64,000 bases of DNA from Paenibacillus sp. J5C2022 (GCF_025567625.1 NZ_JAOQJC010000003.1:217186-281185), one strand, 5' to 3'; positions 51,286 to 61,111 are shown, numbered from the stretch's first letter. The notes: generated by a model from the letters alone, not told the origin. Program-made: numbers and translations.

Positions 51286-51890
51286 TTGTACGATTTTTCA
51301 CACAAACTACTCTCTCCAGAGGCTCGACTCTACACTTTTGTACGATTTTTCACACAAACCACTCCCTCCAGACGCTCGACCCTACACTTTTGTACGATTT
51401 TTCACACAAACTACTCGCTCCAGACGCTCGACTCTACACTTTTGTACGATTTTTCACACAAACTACTCGCTCCAGACGCTCGACCCTACACTTTTGTACG
51501 ATTTTTCACACAAACTACTCGCTCCAGACGCTCGACTCTACACTTTTGTACGATTTTTCATACAATCCACTCGCTCCAGAGGCTCGACCCTACACTTTTG
51601 TACGATTTTTCACACAAACTACTTGCTCCAGACGCTCGACCCTACACTTTTGTACGATTTTTCACACAAACTACTCGCTCCAGACGCTCGACCCTACACT
51701 TTTGTACGATTTTTCACACAAACTACTCGCTCCAGACGCTCGACCCTACACTTTTGTACGATTTTTCATACAATCCACTCGCTCCTGACGCTCGATCCTA
51801 CACTTTTATACGATTTTTCACACAAACTACTCGCTCCAGACGCTCGACCCTACACTTTTGTACGATATTTCATACAACCCACTTGCCTCT
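51286..51890. repeat. 52-bp tandem repeat array, about twelve copies
   Basis: Copies start every 52 bases from 51286 (GTACGAT at 51288, 51340 and so on to 51808, and a variant at 51860). The unit is TTGTACGATTTTTCACACAA, ACTACTCGCTCCAGACGC, TCGACCCTACACTT. The plus strand is open in all three frames across the array, but no start signal or gene-like variation supports a protein. Its TTGTACGATTTTTC core also occurs at the left edge of the 113-bp array. Confidence 0.92.
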
Positions 51891-52224
51891 CTCAGGAATA
51901 TTTCACCAAGTTCTTCCGACCTCTTCACTATCTAACCCCTTCACTCAGAAACCACATGCTGCTTGCCCGATCCTTCCTGAACTGATGGGAGAGCGAGGCT
52001 TCTTGAAAAGGAGCACTGTCCGACAACAAAAAGGATCGGCATTCCGCAATTGCGCCAACCCAATTCAGCTAACGAATAGCTTCTCTTGGTGCGATTACGG
52101 AACGTCGATCCGATCCCTACTTATGCGCGCTATCCCTAGTTACAATAGCTGTCCGGCCCCACTTTAGAATATACATAAGCTCAACCAACACAGCTCAAGA
52201 GAATAGAATGCTGATGACAAAAAA
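51891..52224. other. Intergenic region without gene
   Basis: The 334 bases between the 52-bp array and the end of the peptide ATPase gene hold no supported gene, hairpin or repeat. The open frame entering from the array ends at 52167. Confidence 0.6.
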
Positions 52225-54000
52225 CTATGTCCTCACTGCCACCCAATGACCAGGTTTCACTTCTGTAAATACGGAATCACGAAGGCCGTACAAGTCTTCG
52301 TCCATAATCCCGGCGCGGTCGCCCACTCTATGGCCAAGACCAGCCGCAGACGATGCGGCCGCGTACTTGTTCGCTTCCACACGAGGGTCCGGCACCGGCA
52401 CAGCAGCCAGCAGCGATTGCGTATAAGGATGCATCGGATTGGCATACAGCTCCTCGCTCTCCGCCAGTTCCACCAGCCTGCCCTTATACATGACCGCTAC
52501 CCGGTCGCTAATATGCTTCACCATCGACAGGTCATGCGCTATGAACAAGTACGTCAAGCCCAATCTCCGCTGCAGCTCCTCCATCAACTCCACCACCTGC
52601 GCCCCGATGGAGACGTCCAAGGCGGACAGCGGCTCGTCGCAGACAATGAATTCCGGCTCCACAGCCAGCGTTCGGGCGATACCGATCCGCTGCCGCTGCC
52701 CGCCGGAAAATTCATGCGGATAACGCAATGCGTGCATCGGGCTTAAGCCAACCATATCCAGCAGCTCTTCGACTCGCTTCAGCCGGGATTGCCTGCCTGT
52801 TGCCATGCCGTGCACATCCAACGCTTCGCCGATAATGTCCACAATACGCAAGCGCGGATTCAAGGAAGCGTACGGGTCCTGGAAGATGATCCCCATATGA
52901 CGTCTCATCCGCTTCATCTCCGAACGGTTCAGCAGATGGAGAGGAATGCCCTTGAACAGCACTTCGCCATCCGTCGCCTCGTGCAAGCGGAGAATGGTGC
53001 GGCCCGTCGTCGATTTGCCGCTGCCGGATTCCCCGACAAGGCCCAGCGTTTCCCCTTTTCGAATATCGAAGTTAATATTGTCCACAGCCTTTAACCTCTG
53101 CCCTCTGCCCAGATCGAAGTACTGCTTCAGCGAACGCACCTGAATAAGAGGCATATTGTCGGCATCCTGGTCATCGGAACGCACAGGCGCGGCCTTCGGT
53201 TTCTTCTTCTCGTCCAATCTCGGCAGAGCCGCCAGCAGCCGCTTCGTATACTCATGCTTCGGCGCATAGAATATCTCCTCCGTCGTGCCCGTCTCCACAA
53301 TCTGTCCTTCCTTCATTACGACGACGCGATCGCACATGCCGGCCACGACACCCAGATCATGCGTAATCAGAATGATGGATGTGCCCATCTCCTGCTGCAG
53401 CTGCTTCATCTGCTTCAATATCTGGGCCTGAATCGTCACATCCAGCGACGTCGTCGGCTCGTCCGCGATGAGCAAGGAAGGACGGCACGCCATCGCGATG
53501 GCAATCATCACGCGCTGGCGCATGCCACCGGAGAACTCATGCGGATACTGCTCATAACGCGTCTCCACATTCGTAATCCCGACCATTCTCAGCAGTTCCA
53601 GCGCCTCCCGCTTCGCCTCGCCTTGACGCAATCCCCGGTGCTTGATCAAGCTTTCGGCAATCTGCTTTCCGATGCGCATCGTCGGATTCAGAGAGGACAT
53701 AGGGTCTTGGAAGATCATGCCGATATCCTTGCCCCTGATCGCTTCCATCTCCCTGTCCGACTTCTCTGCTAGATTCTCGCCTTGGAACAGCACTTCTCCG
53801 CCCTTTACCATTGCCGGAGGAGAGGGAAGCAACCGCATAATGGTACGGGCTGTCACACTCTTGCCGCTGCCGGATTCGCCGACGATGCCAAGCGTCTCCC
53901 CTTTCCTCAACTCGAAGCTGATATCCTTTACCGCTTCCACTTCCGTATCGTGGGCGAAGAACGATACCGATAGCTGTCTCACTTGCAACAGATTAGCCAT
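52225..54000 (-). CDS. Peptide ABC transporter ATP-binding protein, DppD-DppF fusion
   Basis: This 591-residue protein contains two complete oligopeptide-type ATPase domains. The first (residues 1-260) has [26 protein letters not shown] and LITHDLGV. The second (about 295-545) has [26 protein letters not shown] and FIAHDLS. Each is followed by the family's peptide-transporter tail. Usually the two are separate genes (DppD and DppF); fused forms such as GsiA are known. ATG 54000 has AGGTGA upstream; the frame is open further up without a site. It is divergent from the permease and binding-protein genes and should power them. Confidence 0.95.
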   Translation of the reverse strand: MANLLQVRQLSVSFFAHDTEVEAVKDISFELRKGETLGIVGESGSGKSVTARTIMRLLPSPPAMVKGGEVLFQGENLAEKSDREMEAIRGKDIGMIFQDPMSSLNPTMRIGKQIAESLIKHRGLRQGEAKREALELLRMVGITNVETRYEQYPHEFSGGMRQRVMIAIAMACRPSLLIADEPTTSLDVTIQAQILKQMKQLQQEMGTSIILITHDLGVVAGMCDRVVVMKEGQIVETGTTEEIFYAPKHEYTKRLLAALPRLDEKKKPKAAPVRSDDQDADNMPLIQVRSLKQYFDLGRGQRLKAVDNINFDIRKGETLGLVGESGSGKSTTGRTILRLHEATDGEVLFKGIPLHLLNRSEMKRMRRHMGIIFQDPYASLNPRLRIVDIIGEALDVHGMATGRQSRLKRVEELLDMVGLSPMHALRYPHEFSGGQRQRIGIARTLAVEPEFIVCDEPLSALDVSIGAQVVELMEELQRRLGLTYLFIAHDLSMVKHISDRVAVMYKGRLVELAESEELYANPMHPYTQSLLAAVPVPDPRVEANKYAAASSAAGLGHRVGDRAGIMDEDLYGLRDSVFTEVKPGHWVAVRT

Positions 54001-54117
54001 ATGTTCACCTACAATTGTTGTTGTTAGTATCCAATAATTACTATATAATTGAGCCAATATACACGACAATGCCTGACATTGATCGGTTTCCGACATTTTA
54101 CATATACTAATCGCGTA

Positions 54118-54146
54118 TTGACAATCCTTTAACCCTAAAATAAAAT
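54118..54146 (+). promoter_or_regulatory. Promoter of the peptide permease/binding protein operon
   Basis: TTGACA (54118-54123), a 17-base spacer and TAAAAT (54141-54146) form a strong vegetative promoter about 75 bases before the first permease start. Confidence 0.75.
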
Positions 54147-54221
54147 CTACTATATTGATCGGAATAATGCAATTGATTCCGAAAATAGTGGAAATTAATG
54201 GTCAAACAGGAGGCGAGAAAG

Positions 54222-55676
54222 TTGACGGCAACAACAGAACGTACACAGAGCACTTTTTCCCGCTTCACCAATAGATTGAGCAATACTTATCGCTCCATGC
54301 TGCCGCATCCGGCATACCGTTTTCTTCTATATATATTGGGAGCAATTGTACACATCGCCGCTTGCTTCATCTATCTGTACCGCCGAACGCAGCCAAGCGG
54401 CTACGCGAAGCTTCGCGAGGAGACGGAAGCCGCTCTGGCCGCCTCCGGCTACATGGAGAAGCTGGCAGCGGAACTGGAGGAGCAACTGCGCCGCAAAGCG
54501 ACGTTCTTCGCTGAAACAATTGATGAAGCCCGGCTTAAGAAGGAAGCGCAGCGACTTGCTCAGCAGAATTTCAATCGTCATACCGAGCAAGAGGTCGAGA
54601 AGCAAACCCGTCTGTCCGGCATCAGCCCTGTGACTTTTTCGTCTACGATGCAGTCGCTGCTGGAACAGCCGTTATTCCTCATCTTAACCTTGCTTCCCGG
54701 CTTGTTCATGTACGCACTGATGGCGCTATACAGCAACCCATACTTGAAATATATCATGGAACGGCTGTTCATGACGATATTTGTTATTTTTGGCGTGACG
54801 ATTATGGTGTTCACCATCCTGTACATATCGCCAATGGACCCTGCCGCCAATATTCTTGGCAATACGGCGACAGAGGAACAGATTGCCAACTTCAATGCCA
54901 TCTACGGACTTGACCAGCCTTATCTCGTGCAGCTGTGGAATACGATAAAGGGCATTCTGACATTCGATCTGGGCAGATCCTTCGCCGGCAACGAGAACGT
55001 TACGGCTGCCATCGCGAACAAAATTCCGGTCACGCTCACGCTGACCATAATTGCGACAATCGTCGCCGTCATCATTGCATTGCCAATCGGTATCCTGTCC
55101 GCGACGAAGCCGAATTCCTTCATGGACTACTCGTTCATGTTCATCGCGCTGATCGGACTGTCGATTCCGAACTTCTGGCAAGGTCTGATCTTCATCCTGA
55201 ACTTCTCGATCAAGCTGGATTGGCTTCCCGCAACTTATAATCCGAACGACTGGATGTCCATGATCATGCCCGTCGTCGTGCTGGGCACGGCATTGACGGC
55301 CGCTGTGGCGCGGATGACCAGATCGTCTACGCTTGAGGTTATTCACGAGGATTATATCACAACAGCCAAGGCGAAGGGACTGTCCCGCAGCCACGTGCTG
55401 TGGAAACATGCCGTTACCAATGCGCTGATCCCTATCGTAACCGTCATCGGTCTTCAGTTCGGCGGCATGCTGGGCGGCGCTACGGTAACGGAGAAGGTAT
55501 TCAACATTAGCGGCATCGGCAGCTATATCGTCGATAAGCAGTTCATTCCCGACATCCCCGCCATTATGGGCGGTGTCATCTATATCGCCATCGCAATTTC
55601 CATTATCAACGTGCTGGTGGATATGCTGTACGCCTTCCTTGATCCTAGAATACGCTCAAGCATGAAACAACAGTAA
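54222..55676 (+). CDS. Peptide ABC permease, DppB type with extra N-terminal membrane hairpin
   Basis: This protein has 484 residues, compared with 310-340 for normal DppB/OppB. The canonical part starts near residue 176 (RLFMTIFVIFGVTIMVFTIL, then SPMDPAANILG and YGLDQPYLVQLW) and includes the EAA loop EDYITTAKAKGLSRSHVLWKHAVTNALIPI. The extra N-terminus has a membrane segment (about 30-48), a charged helical, probably coiled-coil stretch (about 58-125) and another segment (about 143-165). TTG 54222 is preferred because AGGAGG is eight bases upstream; an ATG at 54198 lacks a site. It is co-transcribed with a similarly extended DppC-type gene. Confidence 0.93.
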   Translation: MTATTERTQSTFSRFTNRLSNTYRSMLPHPAYRFLLYILGAIVHIAACFIYLYRRTQPSGYAKLREETEAALAASGYMEKLAAELEEQLRRKATFFAETIDEARLKKEAQRLAQQNFNRHTEQEVEKQTRLSGISPVTFSSTMQSLLEQPLFLILTLLPGLFMYALMALYSNPYLKYIMERLFMTIFVIFGVTIMVFTILYISPMDPAANILGNTATEEQIANFNAIYGLDQPYLVQLWNTIKGILTFDLGRSFAGNENVTAAIANKIPVTLTLTIIATIVAVIIALPIGILSATKPNSFMDYSFMFIALIGLSIPNFWQGLIFILNFSIKLDWLPATYNPNDWMSMIMPVVVLGTALTAAVARMTRSSTLEVIHEDYITTAKAKGLSRSHVLWKHAVTNALIPIVTVIGLQFGGMLGGATVTEKVFNISGIGSYIVDKQFIPDIPAIMGGVIYIAIAISIINVLVDMLYAFLDPRIRSSMKQQ

Positions 55677-55691
55677 AGGGGGTGCATGCCC

Positions 55692-57206
55692 GTGACGACA
55701 ACGACATTCACACGATCCAAGCAGGAGGCAAGCTTCCGCCTGAAATCGAGCCAGGAGTATGGGCAGGCCGGATTCGCCGGCGTCCTCTCGCTCGCGTTGA
55801 CGCTTGTGCTGCTAATTAACAGCTTCCGCTGGGAGGACGGCAGCGTCAAGCCTGTTATGCTTACAGTGGCAGCCGCCTACTTGTTCTTCACATTGCTGCA
55901 GGGCATCGCCTTCCTGCTTATCCGAAGGGATCTTCTCCATTACGGTGAAATACGCAAGTCGACCAGAGGGTTGGGCTATGTGTTATTGCCCAGTCTGCTG
56001 ACCGTCAACCTGTTCGCAGGGATGGCGGCCTTCCAGCTCATCAAGCGCAGGCCTAATGCCCTTTATGTCCTGGCCGGTTATACCGTTATTACAACATTGC
56101 TGGTATTCGGCTTGTCCGCGCTTAACCTATTCAAGCCGTACGTAGCTGACAACTTCCTGCTGGGTATGCTGCTGCTGCTCGTCGCGGCGGGCATTCAGCT
56201 GATCTCGCTGCTGCTTATCGCGAGGTACGGCGACAGGGACCAGCTTCCGGGCTGGATGGCGATCGTAGCGGTCGCCCTTATCGCAACCGCGCTGCTGGGC
56301 AATCTGTTCGCGCTGTTCCTGGGCGCTCTTCTTCTGGCGAAGCTGCGCGACAAGGGACACACTTCCGGCTCCAAGATGAATGATGTCATTGACCGGCTGT
56401 CCAGAAGCTCCACATCCATGCTGGGACTGTTCTTTATCGTTTTCCTGTTCTCGATCTCCGTCAACAGCTATATGACGTTCGATTACAGTCTGGCGATCGA
56501 CAACAATTACAGCGCGATTCTGCAGCCGCCCAGCCTGACCTATCCGCTTGGCACGGACAACTACGGCAGATGCCTGTTCTCCCGCATCGTATTCGGGGCG
56601 CGAATCTCGCTCGTGGTCGGCTTCCTGTCCACCTTGCTGCCTGTTATCGTCGGCGGAACGCTTGGCGCGATCTCCGGTTATTACGGAAGAAGAACGGACA
56701 ACCTGATTATGCGGGCGCTGGATATTCTTTACGCCATTCCGGCCATGCTGCTTGCGATCGCCATCATTGCCGCCTTCGGCGCAAGCACGGTCAATCTCAT
56801 TCTTGCCCTCAGCGTAGCCGCTATACCGACCTACGCCCGTACGATGAGAGCGAACGTCATGCTTGTAACCACGCTGGAATATGTGCAGGCGGCCAGAGCG
56901 TTCGGCTCCAGCGACTTCACCATTCTGTTCAAGCATATCGTGCCGAACTCCATCGCGCCAATGATCGTCAAGTCGACGCTTACAATCGGCGGAGCCGTCA
57001 TCGCGACCAGCAGCTTGAGCTACCTGGGTCTTGGCGTAGAGCCGCATATTCCGGAATGGGGCAATATTCTGAAGCTGGGAAGCGCGTATTTGGAGACGCA
57101 TTCCTATACGGCCATCTATCCCGGCCTCGCCATCATCGCGCTCGTATTGTCCTTCAACTTCCTGGGCGACGGCTTGCGGGACGCGCTTGATCCGAAGCTG
57201 GACTAA
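55692..57206 (+). CDS. Peptide ABC permease, DppC type with six extra N-terminal membrane segments
   Basis: This protein has 504 residues, compared with about 300 for normal DppC/OppC. Residues 1-230 hold about six membrane segments (for example PVMLTVAAAYLFFTLL, ALYVLAGYTVITTLLVFGL and FLLGMLLLLVAAGIQL). The normal permease starts near 236 (STSMLGLFFIVFLFSISV), with PPSLTYPLGTDNYGRCLFSRIVFGARISL and the EAA loop EYVQAARAFGSSDFTILFKHIVPN. GTG 55692 suits the AAGGGGGTG site; ATG 55686 is closer than ideal. The added domain may be a partner for the extra helices of the DppB-type subunit. Confidence 0.93.
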   Translation: MTTTTFTRSKQEASFRLKSSQEYGQAGFAGVLSLALTLVLLINSFRWEDGSVKPVMLTVAAAYLFFTLLQGIAFLLIRRDLLHYGEIRKSTRGLGYVLLPSLLTVNLFAGMAAFQLIKRRPNALYVLAGYTVITTLLVFGLSALNLFKPYVADNFLLGMLLLLVAAGIQLISLLLIARYGDRDQLPGWMAIVAVALIATALLGNLFALFLGALLLAKLRDKGHTSGSKMNDVIDRLSRSSTSMLGLFFIVFLFSISVNSYMTFDYSLAIDNNYSAILQPPSLTYPLGTDNYGRCLFSRIVFGARISLVVGFLSTLLPVIVGGTLGAISGYYGRRTDNLIMRALDILYAIPAMLLAIAIIAAFGASTVNLILALSVAAIPTYARTMRANVMLVTTLEYVQAARAFGSSDFTILFKHIVPNSIAPMIVKSTLTIGGAVIATSSLSYLGLGVEPHIPEWGNILKLGSAYLETHSYTAIYPGLAIIALVLSFNFLGDGLRDALDPKLD

Positions 57207-57324
57207 CGAGAGGGCAACCGCCACCTTTGGCAACCGCATGCGATTCGCTCCGCTGCTATAGTACCGGAACGATGCGCATGTTGTTCATAGATATAATGCA
57301 TGATTACATTTAGGAGGGGTCAAC

Positions 57325-59151
57325 ATGACAACAAGAAAGCTGCTCATCCCATTGCTGCTTATCCTGGCGCTGATGCTCAGCGCTTGCGAAGTGACAACGA
57401 AGAAAGACGTATCGGACAATACCGACGGAGACAAGAAAGAAGAAGTAACCGACAACAGCAAGGTAGATATTGAGCTGCTTGGCATGCAGAGCAACGAAGC
57501 GGACATCAATATCGTGCGCGACCAACTGTCCAAGAACGGCTTCAACGTGAAGCTGAATCTGCAGCCGGACTACGGTACATTCAAAGCCCAGCAGGATGCG
57601 GGCAACTATGATATCGCGCTTACCGGCTGGACGACGGTAACGGGCAACCCGGACTATGCGGTACGCTCCCTGTTCACAACAGGCGGCGACTACAGCATCA
57701 TGTCCGATCCCGAGATCGACGAGCTGGTCAACAAGGCATCCACCGAGACACCTGACAAATATGTCGATACGTACAGAGAATTCGAGCAGAAGCTCGTGCT
57801 GGACAAAGCTTACATTGCGCCATTGTTCATCTCCTTCAAGTCGCAAGGCTTGAACAAGGAAGTCATGAAGCCGGAATCCGTCCGCCTGTCGAAATCCCGC
57901 TCCATGGCTTGGGACGACATGGATTTCCAGGACGAATCGAAGCGTGACACTGAGACTCTCATCCTTCAACAGACTGCGTCCACGCTGACATCGCTGGACC
58001 CGATCAAGGGCAACGACGGCTCCATCAACATGATTAATACGAACATGTATGTTCGTCTGCTCAATCTGACGGACGACGACAAGCTGACAACGGATGCGTC
58101 CCTGTCCCGTAACTACGCCATTGCCGAAGGCAATTCCGAGTATTACTTTATTCTGCGCGATGATATTAACTTCGCTGCTATTAAGGACAAGGGCGCGGTG
58201 GACACTGGCGAGCGTGTAGGCGCCGAGGACGTCGTCTTCTCCCTGAACCGTGCGAAGGATAAGAACTCTGTACCGGATCACCGCACATACACGCTGCACG
58301 AGCATATCGCGAATGCAGAGATCGTAACGGATATCGCCGCTCTGGAAGGACTGAACGTATCCGGCTCAAGCGAGAACGTCAAGACGGTGCTGGAGAAAGG
58401 ATTGAAGTCCGGCATCTCCGAGCTGGTCGCGGACAAGACGGCTGTCGATAACGCAGCAGGCAAATACCAGGTCGTGAAAGTAACGACAACAAAGCCGTTC
58501 CCGCAAGTGCTGAACTATCTGGCTCACCAATCTGCAGGCATCGTGTCCAAGAAGCAAGTGGAGAGCATCAATACGTACGAAGTGGACAAGTTCGACGTGA
58601 ATAAGGACATTCCTTACGGCGACCAGAATACGGTAACGGAAGGCAACAGCTACAATAACCAGCTGTATGCCAGCGGCCCGTACATCCTGTCGTACAAAAA
58701 CGACTATGAAGCGATCTTCTACCGCAATCCTGGCTTCGCTCCGGGCACAGAGGACGCCGGTCATATCAAAAACGTGAAAGTGCGCTTCATCAAGGATTAT
58801 GACAGTACGCTGTCCGCACTCCGCAGCGGAGAAATCCATGTGTTCTATGGCGTGCCGGAGAACAAGTTGGACATCGTGAAGAGCGACAGCAAGCTGGAGC
58901 TGCAATCAGAGCCATACAATGCCGTATGGTACCTGATCTTCAATACGAAGGGCCGCGATGTCGCGGAAAGCGTAGATCTGAGGAAAGCGGTGCTGTACTC
59001 CATCAATCAGGACGAGTTCCTGGCCTTCTACAACAACAATAAGCTGAAAGCCGTATCCACGGTCAGCCCGCTTGTCGACACAGGGCTGGAAGTGAAGGCA
59101 GACGCCGCCAAGGCGAAAGAGCATCTGAACGCCTACAAAGCAAGCAAATAA
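57325..59151 (+). CDS. Peptide ABC transporter substrate-binding lipoprotein, circularly permuted
   Basis: This 608-residue lipoprotein (lipobox LSAC, Cys21; AGGAGG site) belongs to the SBP_bac_5 (DppA/OppA) family, but the sequence order is swapped. Residues 47-200 look like the normal C-terminal part: INIVRDQLSKNGFNVKLNL, GNYDIALTGWTTVTGNPDY, DPEIDELVNKAS and YIAPLFISF. Residues 208-600 look like the normal N-terminal and middle part: STLTSLDPIKGND, YYFILRDDINFAAI, GAEDVVFSLNRAKD, ASGPYIL, AVWYLIFNTKG and SVDLRKAVLYSINQDEF. The protein ends at KAKEHLNAYKASK, which in normal members is the helix just before the C-terminal part. Normal termini lie near each other in the fold, so such a permutation is structurally possible. 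It binds an unknown peptide or similar ligand. Confidence 0.88.
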   Translation: MTTRKLLIPLLLILALMLSACEVTTKKDVSDNTDGDKKEEVTDNSKVDIELLGMQSNEADINIVRDQLSKNGFNVKLNLQPDYGTFKAQQDAGNYDIALTGWTTVTGNPDYAVRSLFTTGGDYSIMSDPEIDELVNKASTETPDKYVDTYREFEQKLVLDKAYIAPLFISFKSQGLNKEVMKPESVRLSKSRSMAWDDMDFQDESKRDTETLILQQTASTLTSLDPIKGNDGSINMINTNMYVRLLNLTDDDKLTTDASLSRNYAIAEGNSEYYFILRDDINFAAIKDKGAVDTGERVGAEDVVFSLNRAKDKNSVPDHRTYTLHEHIANAEIVTDIAALEGLNVSGSSENVKTVLEKGLKSGISELVADKTAVDNAAGKYQVVKVTTTKPFPQVLNYLAHQSAGIVSKKQVESINTYEVDKFDVNKDIPYGDQNTVTEGNSYNNQLYASGPYILSYKNDYEAIFYRNPGFAPGTEDAGHIKNVKVRFIKDYDSTLSALRSGEIHVFYGVPENKLDIVKSDSKLELQSEPYNAVWYLIFNTKGRDVAESVDLRKAVLYSINQDEFLAFYNNNKLKAVSTVSPLVDTGLEVKADAAKAKEHLNAYKASK

Positions 59152-59175
59152 TAACCGAGCTGGAGGGATAGCCCT

Positions 59176-59625
59176 ATGACCGATCATAACGTTGCATTGA
59201 CCAAGCTGTCCCAATGGGAGGCCTTAATGCTGGAATCGCTGAAGGCGCACGGCTGGAGCGGCGACGAGCTGATCCGGCGCGTGCAGGAGGGCGACCTTCC
59301 TGCAGACGATTCCAAGTTCAAGTTCGATTACAGCAGCTTGACGGAGCTGGCGAAGGAACAGCCTGAGCTGTTCCTCGCCGCTGCACTGGACGGCTACCGG
59401 ATCAAGTACAACACGATCCGCGGTATTTCCAGCTGGATCGAGGTTGCGTTGAAGCAAGAGGCCGAGCTGACGTTGGACCCCGGCAAGGAGTCCGTCACCG
59501 CCGCCCTGACTGCCGAAGAGTATACCCGGCTGGCCGAGGTGCTCTCTGTCGGCTGGAGCATTGCCGAAGCGGGACCTGGAGCAGAACCGCTCCGCCCCCT
59601 TTACCGTGTTCAGCTCGCAGGCTGA
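59176..59625 (+). CDS. Small cytoplasmic protein of unknown function in the peptide importer operon
   Basis: I do not recognise this 149-residue protein. It has no signal or membrane segment, is acidic and mostly helical, and contains LMLESLKAHGWSGDELIRRVQ and DGYRIKYNTIRGISSWIEVAL. GGAGGG lies upstream of ATG 59176, 24 bases after the binding-protein stop, and a strong terminator follows, so it is the last gene of the importer operon. A role in regulating or processing the imported compound is only suggested by position. Confidence 0.75.
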   Translation: MTDHNVALTKLSQWEALMLESLKAHGWSGDELIRRVQEGDLPADDSKFKFDYSSLTELAKEQPELFLAAALDGYRIKYNTIRGISSWIEVALKQEAELTLDPGKESVTAALTAEEYTRLAEVLSVGWSIAEAGPGAEPLRPLYRVQLAG

Positions 59626-59643
59626 CGATCGGCGAACATTATG

Positions 59644-59679
59644 AACAGCCCGTTCCGCAACTCCGCGGAACGGGCTGTT
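59644..59679 (+). terminator. Terminator of the peptide importer operon
   Basis: AACAGCCCGTTCCGC and its complement form a perfect 15-pair stem with a 6-base loop, followed by TTTTA. It lies 18 bases after the last stop. Confidence 0.9.
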
Positions 59680-59738
59680 TTTATCGTCATGTCTCTACTT
59701 ATACTTCACGATCCGATTAACGAGCTTTTTATAGATGC

Positions 59739-60608
59739 CTACCGAAATATTTCCGCATTCTCTTGCAGAAATCCGTCAAGCGTTCGCGGCTCTCTGCCGA
59801 GCAAACGCTTGACGTCGTCCGTCGGCCTTTCCGGCACCAGCGTAGACATCGTCTGAATTTCCACAACGTGGTTTGCGAGCCACGGGGGCATTTTCACTTG
59901 CTCGATCAGATTACGAAGCATCGTTCGAGGCTCCATGTTTATATAGCGAATCGTCTTGCCTAGCAAATCGGATAGCTTATCCGCGATCTGCGGATAGCTA
60001 TAGATCTCCGTTCCTGTAAGTGTATAAATACGTCCCGCCGCCTCCCGGTTGGTCAGAACCTCTGCAGCAACGTCCGCGATATCCCGACAATCGATGAAGT
60101 TGCAAAGCGCATCACCCATGACGCCGAAGAAAGCATCTTGAGCCTTAATCGTCGATACATGACGCAGCAAGTTTTGCATGAACGCATAAGGACGCAATAC
60201 GGTGCGAGTCACACCGGACTCGTTCAAGACCGATTCGATATCGCGATGCCAGCCGGCGACTGCCACGGGTGAACGTTCCTCGTAGGCGGGACTGGATATT
60301 TTGACGATATGCTCGATGCCGGCTTCGGCTGCGAGGCGAATGATCGACACTTCGTATTCGATCTGTCTCGGGCTGTTGGACATGGCCAGAAAGAGTTGCT
60401 TCGCACCGACGAACGCACGGCGCAGCGATTCGGGATCGCTGGCATCGGCCGCTTTGACCTCGATCGTGGGCTTGCCTGCACCTCCAAGTTGGGCGCGCAG
60501 CTTCTCCGGTTCCCTGCTTAACGCTAGAGCGGGTACCCTAAGATCGCTCAATCGTTTTAATAGTTCGCTCCCTATCGTACCTGTTGCTCCAATAATTGCT
60601 ATCATCAT
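59739..60608 (-). CDS. NmrA-like NAD(P)-binding oxidoreductase
   Basis: This 289-residue cytoplasmic protein starts with the dinucleotide-binding motif IAIIGATGTIGSELL and has LFLAMSNSPRQIEYE, ISSPAYEERSPVAVAGWHRDIE and LRPYAFMQNLL, as in atypical short-chain dehydrogenases of the NmrA/quinone oxidoreductase 2 type. No clear YxxxK catalytic pair is visible, so it may be a redox sensor or quinone reductase. ATG 60608 overlaps the stop of the preceding membrane protein gene and has GGAGG upstream. It belongs to a two-gene unit behind a MarR operator. Confidence 0.88.
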   Translation of the reverse strand: MMIAIIGATGTIGSELLKRLSDLRVPALALSREPEKLRAQLGGAGKPTIEVKAADASDPESLRRAFVGAKQLFLAMSNSPRQIEYEVSIIRLAAEAGIEHIVKISSPAYEERSPVAVAGWHRDIESVLNESGVTRTVLRPYAFMQNLLRHVSTIKAQDAFFGVMGDALCNFIDCRDIADVAAEVLTNREAAGRIYTLTGTEIYSYPQIADKLSDLLGKTIRYINMEPRTMLRNLIEQVKMPPWLANHVVEIQTMSTLVPERPTDDVKRLLGREPRTLDGFLQENAEIFR

Positions 60609-61111
60609 CTATCTCCTCCGATTAATTTGTTGTTTTTCTCGAACGCCTTGCGCCAACGCCATGTGGTGCTCATGCTTGCAATCGTGGCGGATAACGGAAA
60701 TTCGATCCAGACGCGATCGAACCATAGCGAATAGTCGCTAAAACCAATCATATCCAGCACATTGTTCGTCACCCATGCGGCATAAAAGCCTAGCGAAGCG
60801 CAAATGATCACGAACATAACAACGACCAACAAACGAGGCGGCCTGACAACCCATCGTTTGCTCCTGCCACGCTTGCGCAGCCAAAGTCCCAACAACCATG
60901 CGATAAGTGCGGACGTTCCTCCGATTGTGGTCAATGCCGCGAACTGAAGGCTCCTATCGCCCGTGATCAATCCCCCGATGCCTGCCATGACAGCGGGCGA
61001 GACATAGGCCATCAGCACTTCGCGCCAAAGTACAAAACCTTTCTCTTTGGAGCCAGTCGATACAAGAGTATAAGCAGTATCCGATTTGTGTGAATGCTCC
61101 ACATTGCTCAT
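60605..61111 (-). CDS. Four-segment membrane protein of unknown function
   Basis: This 168-residue protein has four membrane segments (about 35-55, 62-82, 95-118 and 138-156) and a soluble N-terminus of about 25 residues. I do not recognise the family. ATG 61111 has AAGGGGTGA upstream; the frame is open for another 93 bases without a site, and these would overlap the operator. It is the first gene after the MarR-type operator and overlaps the NmrA-like gene by four bases (ATGA type), so both are probably induced together. Confidence 0.75.
   Translation of the reverse strand: MSNVEHSHKSDTAYTLVSTGSKEKGFVLWREVLMAYVSPAVMAGIGGLITGDRSLQFAALTTIGGTSALIAWLLGLWLRKRGRSKRWVVRPPRLLVVVMFVIICASLGFYAAWVTNNVLDMIGFSDYSLWFDRVWIEFPLSATIASMSTTWRWRKAFEKNNKLIGGDR

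Noticed and set aside
51286..52167. Plus-strand frame with repeated VRFFTQT-like segments
   Set aside because: The 52-bp array makes all three plus frames open. No start signal is present and the sequence after the array shows no protein-like character.
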